From contig CAZHZT010000176.1 in the NCBI GenBank assembly GCA_964537285.1, positions 1 to 8,593 of the forward strand: a stretch of DNA of 8,593 nucleotides, given 5' to 3'. Below are positions 1 to 5,867 of the stretch, piece after piece. The notes under the pieces were generated by a model. It made no database searches, was not told the origin of the DNA, and worked only from the letters and a program-made list of their open reading frames with translations. Origin of the DNA: CAZHZT01 sp964537285. GTDB lineage: Bacteria > Bacteroidota > Bacteroidia > Chitinophagales > Saprospiraceae. Both the position numbers and the translations under genes were made by a program. Position 1 is the first letter of the stretch; the number at the start of each line of letters is the position of its first letter.

Positions 1-2
1 CT

Positions 3-425
3 TTTAAAAAGACGCTTATTGTATTGTTATCTATACCACTTGGAATCACTGGGGTTATTCTCGGTTTGTTACTCTTTCAATCTTATTTTGGGTTCATGGC
101 ATATTTGGGGTTGATTTCCCTGGCGGGAATCGTCATCAACAATGCCATCGTATTATTAGACCGAATCGAAATAGAACAGACCGAATTTGCCAGAACACCC
201 TACAATTCCATCATCAGTGCAGCGCAGCAAAGATTCAGACCCATACTGCTTACCACGTTCACGACCGTTTTGGGATTGATTCCCTTGTATCTCGGCGGTG
301 GTTTAATGTGGGAACCGATGGCAGTTGCCATTATGATTGGTTTGTTGTTTGCTACCGTCATTACCTTACTCTTTGTGCCGGTGCTGTATAAATTATTATT
401 CAGAGTTCAAACACCTAAGATTTAA
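3..425 (+). CDS. RND efflux transporter permease, C-terminal end (partial)
   Basis: This is the last ~140 residues of an inner-membrane RND pump subunit (AcrB/MexB/HAE1 superfamily), which exports drugs or other small molecules by proton antiport together with a periplasmic adaptor and an outer-membrane channel. The frame is open from base 3, so the gene begins outside the window; the TTG at 24 is only an internal codon. Visible are the closing transmembrane helices: one around IPLGITGVILGLLLF, one with the family-typical GLISLAGIVINNAIVLLD stretch, a loop with RFRPILLTTFTTVLGLIPL, and a last helix with the MAVAIMIGLLFATVITLLFVPVLY pattern cut short here to its ends (MAVAIM and FVPVLY). The protein ends normally, a few residues after the last helix. 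Substrate cannot be told from this end, and heavy-metal or multidrug types are both possible. Confidence 0.93.
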   Translation, partial: FKKTLIVLLSIPLGITGVILGLLLFQSYFGFMAYLGLISLAGIVINNAIVLLDRIEIEQTEFARTPYNSIISAAQQRFRPILLTTFTTVLGLIPLYLGGGLMWEPMAVAIMIGLLFATVITLLFVPVLYKLLFRVQTPKI

Positions 426-595
426 GCCTTGCAATTGTGACTAAAATTTTCCAGGCTTCGAATCTTTAGAATTTTCAAAACTTTCAGAAAAGTTAGTTAA
501 TTTATTTCTGTCAAATTACTAAGACAGAATCTGCTTTTGCCATACTTGAAAAGTAATTTTAAACCATCCTCTAGGGATATTTTCAAACTGATTGA

Positions 596-1519
596 ATGAT
601 GACTTTTCACAAACCTTCTAAATATTTAATGCTTTTTTTGCTGGCGTTTAGTCTTCACTTTGCCGCATTCGGGCAATTAAAACTTGTCGATGTTAGTTAC
701 AGCTATTTTCCAAGTTCGGAAATTGAAGATACTCCCTTGAATCAGGAAGTTGAGTTAAGTGAATACAACTTCGCTCTGAGCTTTCCGAAGAAATTGAAAA
801 ATGATAAGACAGTACTTATCAATGGCCTACAATATAAATTAGTGACCCCTTCTTCTGAACATGACTTTGATTTGATAACCGGTAGTCGGCAAAACTTGCA
901 TTTTATCGGCTACCGCCTGATGGTAATACACCAAATGGCTAACAACTGGCGGTTTTTGTTGCTGGCTAATCCTTCCCTATCCTCTACTTTTAACACAGGC
1001 TTAGAAAGTGATGATTTTCTTTTTAACGGATCGTTACAGTTTATCAAGAAAAAATCAGAACGTTTTTCATACGGAGGTGGACTTGTATTTACTTCCAGGT
1101 TTGGTAATCCAATGTTTTTACCAGCGCTTCAGCTCGTTTTTACTCAGCCGAAAAGCGAATTAAAAATCATCTTGCCCAATCGGATTACCTATGAACGGTT
1201 TTATGGAAAGCTAACTCCAGGCCTGCAAATGGCCGTAGATGGCTCCAACTACAACTACAATTTTAATCGTATTAATGACAACAACGAATTGGAGCTGGTA
1301 TCTAGCTTCGGGTACACACGGGTTGTGGTTGGGCCTACCGTGAAATACCACATTGGAAAAATGATACAGATAGAGGCTTCCGGAGGCTTGGTAGTGGCCC
1401 GCAGGTTGGAACTTCAAGGAGACACCTTTGAGAATGAACAATTCAATGTTGAAAATGGTGCTTTTTTCCAATTAGGTATCTCATTGGTTTCACCCAAAAA
1501 AAGGAAGATTAATTTTTGA
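596..1519 (+). CDS. Secreted outer-membrane-type beta protein (DUF6268-like)
   Basis: A 307-residue protein with an N-terminal signal peptide: basic start (HKPSKY), hydrophobic core (LMLFLLAFSL) and a likely cleavage after AAFG near residue 26. The mature part has alternating hydrophobic/polar residues and repeated aromatic strand ends (FIGYRLMVIHQM, WRFLLLANPSL, FSYGGGLVF, FQLGISLV), which fits an outer-membrane beta-barrel. I recognise the pattern as like DUF6268 proteins of Bacteroidota, from memory and not from a search. Two ATGs are adjacent (596 and 599), so the exact start is uncertain by one residue. There is no clear Shine-Dalgarno, as usual in this phylum. The gene follows the RND gene by 170 bases and has no obvious functional link to it. 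Function unknown. Confidence 0.8.
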   Translation: MMTFHKPSKYLMLFLLAFSLHFAAFGQLKLVDVSYSYFPSSEIEDTPLNQEVELSEYNFALSFPKKLKNDKTVLINGLQYKLVTPSSEHDFDLITGSRQNLHFIGYRLMVIHQMANNWRFLLLANPSLSSTFNTGLESDDFLFNGSLQFIKKKSERFSYGGGLVFTSRFGNPMFLPALQLVFTQPKSELKIILPNRITYERFYGKLTPGLQMAVDGSNYNYNFNRINDNNELELVSSFGYTRVVVGPTVKYHIGKMIQIEASGGLVVARRLELQGDTFENEQFNVENGAFFQLGISLVSPKKRKINF

Positions 1520-1583
1520 AAATAAATTTATTGCTAACTCTACAAATAGTCTATTATCCTTTTTTAATTTAAAAATTATTAAT

Positions 1584-2201
1584 ATGAAAAACTACTTATT
1601 GCTATTCGGAATATTCTTAGGATTTTCTGTGTATTCACAGGAAATAAAAATGAGTGAGGAAAACACTCTAAGCGAAAAAGAAATTATTGAGGCAGAAGAA
1701 AATTTGGATCTGGAGGTAGTAGCAGAGATTTTCGGAGAGTCTTCAGACCTTGAAGATTTTGAAAAACGTCTTAACAATCCTGAAAGTGAGATTTCTAATC
1801 TTGATCTCAACGGAGACGGCGAAGTAGATTATTTGAGGGTAATGGAAAAAGAAGAAGGAGATAAGCGAACGATTTATGTTCAAGCTGCAGTATCGGAAGC
1901 TACGTATAAAAATGTAGCTTCTTTGGTAGTGGTAAAAGATAAAAACAATGAAGTAAATGTTAAGGTGGTTGGTGATGAGGCGATCTACGGCCAAAACTAT
2001 GTGATCGTACCGGTTTACAGCCGCGTTCCACCAGTAGTAACTTGGTTTTGGGGACCTTCTTATCGAATTTGGGTCTCGCCATACCGTTTTGGTTATTATC
2101 CTCGGTATTTCCGTCCTCGGGTGGTAGTGACACCCTACGTGCGCACTACTACTCGAAGAAAAGCGAGAGTTCGTACCAGAACAGCTGTTAGAAGATGGTA
2201 G
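1584..2201 (+). CDS. Secreted protein with DxNxDG loop and Arg-rich tail, unknown function
   Basis: A 205-residue protein with a signal peptide (hydrophobic core YLLLFGIFLGF, likely cut near YSQ at residues 17-19). Four parts can be seen. Residues 20-70 are very acidic and probably helical (many Glu). Residues 74-82, DLNGDGEVD, form an EF-hand or dockerin-like calcium-binding loop. Residues ~83-145 are beta-rich (YLRVMEKEEG, TIYVQAAV, VASLVVVKD, YVIVPVY). Residues ~146-205 are aromatic and then strongly basic (WFWGPSYRIWVSPYRFG, then RTTTRRKARVRTRT). Similar secreted proteins with 'DGEVDYLRV' and 'FWxPxYRxWxSPY' patterns are common in Bacteroidota and have no assigned role that I know. The gene stands 64 bases after the preceding one. 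The acidic head and basic tail could pair within or between molecules, but that is inference. Confidence 0.85.
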   Translation: MKNYLLLFGIFLGFSVYSQEIKMSEENTLSEKEIIEAEENLDLEVVAEIFGESSDLEDFEKRLNNPESEISNLDLNGDGEVDYLRVMEKEEGDKRTIYVQAAVSEATYKNVASLVVVKDKNNEVNVKVVGDEAIYGQNYVIVPVYSRVPPVVTWFWGPSYRIWVSPYRFGYYPRYFRPRVVVTPYVRTTTRRKARVRTRTAVRRW

Positions 2202-2355
2202 TATCAAGATGGTTGGTTAAAGCTATTTAAATTGATAATCCATAAGTTGAAGAGGATTATTCACGCTTTTAACCCACCACCCGATTTCTTATCTTTTGTA
2301 AATCATATTAAAGATCAATTTAGTTTATTTTTTTTCAAAAAAAAATTATATCATC

Positions 2356-3099
2356 ATGAATTCGAAATTAAAAAAGATTTTACTATTCGGTTTGGTTTTA
2401 TTAACCGGAACGATCATCAGCTGTGGGGACGATGATAATATTGAGGATCCTCTTACTATTACAGTTGATGATGCTGCAGAGTATGTTGCGGCATCTATGG
2501 CTATAGCCACCTACGGTGCAGTGTACAACATGGATTACGTGGCTGAGCAAATCGTTGAATTGATAGATTGCAACGAATCTGAAAGTGATACCAGAACCAA
2601 TAACGAGACCTCAAGTGGTGGTAGTATCAACTTAAATTCGACTATCACCGAAAGCTATTCGCGCACATGCTCTGATGGCACAGAAGTGATTACTTACACT
2701 TTTGATGTAGATCAAACGACAACTTCTGAACGTTTGGACTCGGATACTCAGATCTTAGGGTCGTGGACAGTAGGTGGGGCAGAGTCATCTTCTTCTGAAT
2801 ACATATACAATGGAATCTATTCAAGAGGTGGGGATTGGACCTACAACCTGGAAGATAACCATACTGATAATGTGACGAATTCATTTGTCTACACGGACGT
2901 GAAAGCCAATAAAGATGATAATATCATATTTGAAGGCACCTCTACTTTTTCTCTAGTAGGTACGAGCACAGTCTATGAGCCTTTCTCGTATGAGGGTGAA
3001 GTCGTGTTCCAAGCTGACAACATCTGTATTGCAACTTTTTCCACCGGTGAACAATATGAAATTGATTTGAATACAGGTGATGTAGAACCTCTTCAGTAG
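2356..3099 (+). CDS. Predicted surface lipoprotein, unknown function
   Basis: A 247-residue lipoprotein. Residues 1-22 form a type II signal peptide (KLKK, then LLFGLVLLTG) with lipobox IISC and lipidated Cys23. The following GDDDN resembles the acidic lipoprotein export signal that sends Bacteroidota lipoproteins to the cell surface. The mature protein is acidic, rich in Ser/Thr/Asp/Glu and predicted beta strand, with three further Cys residues (in LIDCNE, SRTCSDG and DNICIA). I do not recognise a domain. The ATG follows an A/T tract (T8-C-A9 at 2328-2345). A TATCTTTTG sequence at 2290-2298 is near the Bacteroidota -7 element (TAnnTTTG) but lacks a good -33 TTG. The M43 protease gene starts 41 bases downstream, suggesting co-transcription; a role as its partner or inhibitor is only a guess. 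Confidence 0.85.
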   Translation: MNSKLKKILLFGLVLLTGTIISCGDDDNIEDPLTITVDDAAEYVAASMAIATYGAVYNMDYVAEQIVELIDCNESESDTRTNNETSSGGSINLNSTITESYSRTCSDGTEVITYTFDVDQTTTSERLDSDTQILGSWTVGGAESSSSEYIYNGIYSRGGDWTYNLEDNHTDNVTNSFVYTDVKANKDDNIIFEGTSTFSLVGTSTVYEPFSYEGEVVFQADNICIATFSTGEQYEIDLNTGDVEPLQ

Positions 3100-3140
3100 C
3101 CAACAGAATAGTTGTGAATGTGTTATAAATTATTGCAAAA

Positions 3141-4049
3141 ATGAAATATTTAAGAATGTTCAAACGCTCATATATTGTTTTTTTTTCTTTGCTTTTGTTG
3201 ATAGCCTCTTGTTCAGATGATGATGAAGTGACGGAGACCATCACCATCTACCGAATTCCGGTGGTAGTGCACGTGGTACACAATGGCGAGGAAGTGGGAT
3301 CTGGAGCTAATATATCAGAAGCACAGGTGCAATCACAGATTGAAGTCCTTAATGAAGACTTTCGAAGAAAAGAAGGTACAAACGGGTTTAATACAAACGG
3401 GGTGGATACTAAAATCGAATTCTATCTGGCAGAAACGGATCCAAATGGGAACACATTGACGGAACCCGGTATAGATCGGATCAATGGAGGTTTACCAATA
3501 TGGCCTACCGGTTTTGCCACCACGGTAGATTCTCAATTAAAGCCAGCAACGTTTTGGGATCCGAATCGGTATTTCAATATATGGACTGTGAATTTTGGTG
3601 GTTTTGTGGGTAGAAACTTATTAGGATATGCTCAATTCCCCTCGGGGTCAGGGTTGCAGGGTCTGGATGAAGATGAAGGACCTGCCGAAACGGATGGTGT
3701 AGTTATAGGCTATAAATATTTTGGAAGTTCTGAGAAAGGTAATTTCCCAGACTTAAATGAGACATACGCCAAGGGCCGAACCCTCACACATGAAGTGGGA
3801 CATTGGCTGGGCCTGCGCCACATTTGGGGTGATGGGGATTGTCTAGTAGATGATTTTTGTGAAGATACACCACAATCTAACGAACCTAACTACACTTGTG
3901 CAGAACATTTCTCCTGTGGTACACTCGATATGATAGAGAATTATATGGATTATACGGAGGATCAATGTATGAATATTTTTACTCAAGATCAGAAAGAACG
4001 TATGCTTCAGGTGCTTATAAACAGCCCCAGAAGAAATACACTTTATTGA
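3141..4049 (+). CDS. Lipoprotein zinc metalloprotease, M43 family (pappalysin/cytophagalysin-like)
   Basis: A 302-residue metzincin endopeptidase. It has a type II signal peptide with lipobox IASC (Cys24) followed by SDDDE, matching the flavobacterial surface-export pattern S(D/E)3, so the enzyme is probably tethered outside the cell. The start of the catalytic domain shows the family pattern IPVVVHVVHNG (residues ~39-49), then a helix with 'QVQSQIEVLNEDFRR'. The zinc site HEVGHWLGLRH spans residues 217-227 (three His ligands, Glu218 catalytic), followed by IWGDGDC and Cys-containing loops. The Met-turn is NYMDYTEDQCMN with Met269. M43 enzymes generally carry these features, including the C-terminal disulfide loops. 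The length is that of a catalytic domain alone, with no T9SS tail. Met6 (ATG at 3156) is an alternative start. Substrate unknown; the product is most likely a nutrient-scavenging or processing protease. Confidence 0.92.
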   Translation: MKYLRMFKRSYIVFFSLLLLIASCSDDDEVTETITIYRIPVVVHVVHNGEEVGSGANISEAQVQSQIEVLNEDFRRKEGTNGFNTNGVDTKIEFYLAETDPNGNTLTEPGIDRINGGLPIWPTGFATTVDSQLKPATFWDPNRYFNIWTVNFGGFVGRNLLGYAQFPSGSGLQGLDEDEGPAETDGVVIGYKYFGSSEKGNFPDLNETYAKGRTLTHEVGHWLGLRHIWGDGDCLVDDFCEDTPQSNEPNYTCAEHFSCGTLDMIENYMDYTEDQCMNIFTQDQKERMLQVLINSPRRNTLY

Positions 4050-4490
4050 TGAAAAGGTTTGTCTGCATTATTGTCCTGGGTGTTGCCTTGGGGAACAAGC
4101 TGTTGAATTGTTCGTAGTGAAATATGTGCGCTTCTCAGGTGTTACATTACCCACACGAGATTCATTTGAGGCAAACTTTACTGGATACGAGCGAATCTTA
4201 TACCCGTATTAAAATGATTTGGGGACTTTGTTCCTCGCCAGCGCTGCCTGCTGCTGTGGTGTAAATCTTCTCCATAGCTCAGGCAGCGCTTTTGTTTTCC
4301 ACCTTGCTGAGAGCCACATGGTCTGTGTGCCGACCTTCTCAAACCACCTCGCTTCGGGGGTATGTTCTTTTTTATAAAGTACGGAATCCTGAAAGAATAA
4401 GCCGTACCCTTTGAGACAATTAATTGCATGTGCCCTCTTTTTCTTATTTACTTCGTATATTATTGATATATTAGTGAATAAACGCTATAA
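4050..4490. other. 441-base gap: no convincing gene, GC-richer patch, possible gene remnant
   Basis: Just after the protease stop an ATG overlaps it (4049-4051, TGATG), giving a 22-codon frame to 4117 with a hydrophobic start (RFVCIIVLGVALG); it is too short to call. From about 4220 to 4360 the sequence is clearly richer in G and C than its surroundings. On the minus strand one frame is open from about 4455 down to a TAA at 4209-4211 with no start codon. Its translation looks protein-like near the end (EARWFEKVGTQTMWLSARW, then KALPELWRRFTP), so it may be the C-terminal stub of a lost gene. I do not recognise the family. A small inverted repeat GTACGG (4379-4384)/CCGTAC (4402-4407) is also present. 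The A/T-rich stretch 4440-4490 precedes the pseudogene. Confidence 0.4.
4240..4290. repeat. Perfect 11-bp inverted repeat, possible terminator or element end
   Basis: AGCGCTGCCTG (4240-4250) and CAGGCAGCGCT (4280-4290) are perfect inverted copies separated by 29 bases. On the plus strand the second arm runs into TTTTGTTTT, so transcripts from the lipoprotein/protease pair could end here. The loop is long for an intrinsic terminator, and the site lies ~190 bases past the stop codon. The arms also fall inside the start-less minus-strand frame described for this gap, so it may instead be part of an old gene or mobile element. Confidence 0.5.
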
Positions 4491-4940
4491 TTGGAGTTGA
4501 ACTTGCATTCAAAGCAAGGCTGGATTCAAGTACTGGAAAAAGTTCAGGCGAATCTTGATGAATATGAAAAAGACTTTGACAAACCACTCAAACAGCAATT
4601 AGAGCAAATTTATGTCCGAGACCAAATGTTAAGACAGCTTTACAGGGACGCAGAAGAAAAGTTTGGTAAAGAGTCAGATGAGATGAAATATTTTTGGGAA
4701 TTGGTTTCCGAGCAGGATAGCATAAACGAACTTGAGGTAATAAAAATAATCGAACAAAGAGGTTGGGTTGGGAAAAGTTTAGTTGGTGGACAGGCAAATA
4801 TGACTTTGTAGTTAGTTATTCAGCACGCCCCACTGGAAACACAAGAGAAATACTTACCACTTCTCAAAAAATCGGTTTTAGAAGGGGAATCAAGCGGAAG
4901 CCATTTGGCATTACTTGAAGACCGAATACAAATGCGAAAT
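4491..4940 (+). pseudogene. DUF6624-like protein, disrupted by an amber codon and lacking its C-terminus
   Basis: The reading frame (106 codons from a TTG at 4491 to TAG at 4809-4811) continues after the TAG in the same frame with clear family-like sequence: LVIQHAPLETQEKYLPLLKK, then a Gly/Ser stretch, then LALLEDRIQMR. Before the stop the pattern is QLEQIYVRDQMLRQLYRDA, then IEQRGWVGKSLVGGQANMTL. Together this is the order I know from DUF6624 proteins (a 'D...R' head, 'GWxGxSLVG', 'VIQHAxxETQxKYLPLL', 'LALLEDR'). The TAG probably replaced a Trp TGG. After about 4937 the match ends; family members normally go on with a short 'G...YGSQ'-like tail. The frame runs on without similarity to a TAA at 5013-5015. 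There is a TAA immediately before the TTG, and no signal peptide, so the N-terminus may also be damaged. DUF6624 has no known function. Confidence 0.75.
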
Positions 4941-5030
4941 GTTTGTAATTACTTGATAATAAATGTTATACAAAAGGGGTTGCACAGGACAGATAATAAA
5001 TGTATATTTCAATAAAATGGAAGAAGGAAT

Positions 5031-5348
5031 ATGGAAACAATAGTTAAAGAAATACCGGATCGAGTAAAAGAGGCAGTGCACCAGATAGACAAAGCTGCAG
5101 AAATAATCTTGTTTGGCTCAAGGGCAAGAGGTGATTATGGATCAGATTCGGATTGGGATTTTTTAATCTTATTAAAAAGCCCAATGACATGGGAAGTTGA
5201 AGAGTTAATAAGGAATAGGATATATGATATCGAATTAGAAACCGAGGAAGTGATCACTTCAATAATTGAGCAGAAATCAGAATGGAAGAAGTATGAAAAG
5301 GCATTGATATACAAAAACATTGAAGAACAAGGAAAGCTAGTAGCTTAG
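5031..5348 (+). CDS. Minimal nucleotidyltransferase (MNT) antitoxin of an MNT/HEPN pair
   Basis: A 105-residue protein of the DNA polymerase beta-like minimal nucleotidyltransferase fold. Gly29-Ser30 followed by ten residues and D41-W-D43 gives an exact GSx10DxD signature (GSRARGDYGSDSDWD), with beta-strand IILF before and FLILL after. A third acidic residue is probably Glu68 or Glu70 in DIELE. In studied pairs (MntA-HepT) this enzyme silences the HEPN toxin by transferring AMP groups to a Tyr near the toxin's active site; that role is inferred here from the family and the gene order. The HEPN gene begins 19 bases after this stop. An AGAAGG run (5022-5027) just before the ATG is an unusually SD-like leader for this genome, though with only three bases of spacing. 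An eight-codon frame (5017-5043) overlaps the start. Confidence 0.9.
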   Translation: METIVKEIPDRVKEAVHQIDKAAEIILFGSRARGDYGSDSDWDFLILLKSPMTWEVEELIRNRIYDIELETEEVITSIIEQKSEWKKYEKALIYKNIEEQGKLVA

Positions 5349-5367
5349 TACAAATGAATGATCAGCT

Positions 5368-5766
5368 ATGAGTTATTCAAAAGATGAATTAGCCAGATAC
5401 AGGATAGCAAGGTCGAAGGAGGCATTGGAGGAGGCAAAAATACTAAGCCAGTCAAATCATTGGAATACAGTAGCGAATAGGCTGTATTATTCCTGTTTTT
5501 ATATAGCCTCAGCCTATTTGGTGATCAATAATGTAGAAGCGTCTACTCATAATGGGATCAAAATTGGTTTCAATAAAGAGCTGATAAGGCATGGTAAATT
5601 AGATAAGCGATATGGAGAATTATACAATAAGCTTTTCAATCTGAGACAAGACCCAGATTACCGGGATTATAAGGATGTAAGTGAAGAGAAAATAAAGCCT
5701 ATAATCAAGGATGTAGAGGAATTGATTAATAATTTGGAAATGTTAATAGCAGAGGACAGTAGCTAA
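5368..5766 (+). CDS. HEPN-domain protein, probable toxin of the MNT/HEPN pair (UPF0332-like)
   Basis: A 132-residue, mostly helical protein of the HEPN superfamily, closest in pattern to the UPF0332/COG1895 branch. Seen are NRLYYSCFYIASAYLV (37-52, typical helix 2), STHNGIKIGFNKELI (59-73) and LRQDPDYRDY (92-101). HEPN toxins are RNases whose usual active site is Rx4-6H; here the equivalent stretch reads RQDPDYRDY with Tyr, not His, at the end, so the canonical His is absent, as is common in this branch. Tyr98 and Tyr101 beside Arg93 would be candidate AMP acceptor sites for the neighbouring MNT (inference). The pairing, spacing of 19 bases and co-orientation support a two-gene toxin-antitoxin operon. 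The stop codon TAA (5764-5766) lies inside the left box of an attC-like repeat, as often seen at the 3' end of integron cassettes. Confidence 0.88.
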   Translation: MSYSKDELARYRIARSKEALEEAKILSQSNHWNTVANRLYYSCFYIASAYLVINNVEASTHNGIKIGFNKELIRHGKLDKRYGELYNKLFNLRQDPDYRDYKDVSEEKIKPIIKDVEELINNLEMLIAEDSS

Positions 5767-5825
5767 CACCAGCTACCTGGCCAAGTTCCTAAACGTCGCC
5801 CGGCAGGTAGCCCCACGTTATAGCC
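5761..5825 (+). repeat. attC-like folded recombination site A
   Basis: Outer boxes AGCTAAC (5761-5767) and GTTATAG (5817-5823) surround an inner stem: GCTACCTG (5772-5779) pairs with CAGGTAGC (5804-5811), a single unpaired G5780 follows, then CC (5781-5782) pairs with GG (5802-5803), leaving a 19-base loop. An extrahelical base on the 5' arm of the inner stem is a hallmark of integron attC sites (L'' against L') and gives the same orientation as the HEPN gene. The boxes deviate from the RYYYAAC...GTTRRRY consensus at one and two positions respectively. Total ~63 bases, within the attC size range. It separates the toxin-antitoxin pair from the propeller gene. Confidence 0.55.
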
Positions 5826-5867
5826 AATTTAAAAGAACAACATAAACATTTAAAACCAACATAAACA

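Noticed and set aside
450..500. Weak hairpin AACTTT-CAG-AAAAGTT after the RND gene as a terminator
   Set aside because: Short AT-only stem without a clear T run following it.
1743..2207. Long minus-strand frame opposite the small secreted protein
   Set aside because: Shadow of the plus-strand gene, which has a signal peptide and family-like motifs.
4049..4117. 22-codon frame overlapping the protease stop, with a hydrophobic start
   Set aside because: Too short, ends right after the hydrophobic stretch, no family seen; probably chance.
4117..4212. Plus-strand 31-codon frame from GTG (KYVRFSGVTLPTRDSF...)
   Set aside because: Looks mildly protein-like but has only a GTG start, no leader and no recognised family.
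4220..4360. Structured RNA gene (RNase P, tmRNA, SRP) in the GC-rich patch
   Set aside because: None of the conserved core sequences of these RNAs was found on either strand.
4178..4429. 83-codon minus-strand frame (MQLIVSK...)
   Set aside because: Its composition is Arg/Ser/Gly rich without any pattern, and a neighbouring minus-strand frame reads more like a protein; treated as noise.
4484..4491. GCTATAAT before the DUF6624-like pseudogene, same octamer as at 7320-7327
   Set aside because: An AT-rich octamer with no paired box or stem nearby; orientation is also wrong for a box preceding a cassette.
5017..5043. Eight-codon leader frame overlapping the MNT start
   Set aside because: No sign of a regulatory leader peptide; likely chance.
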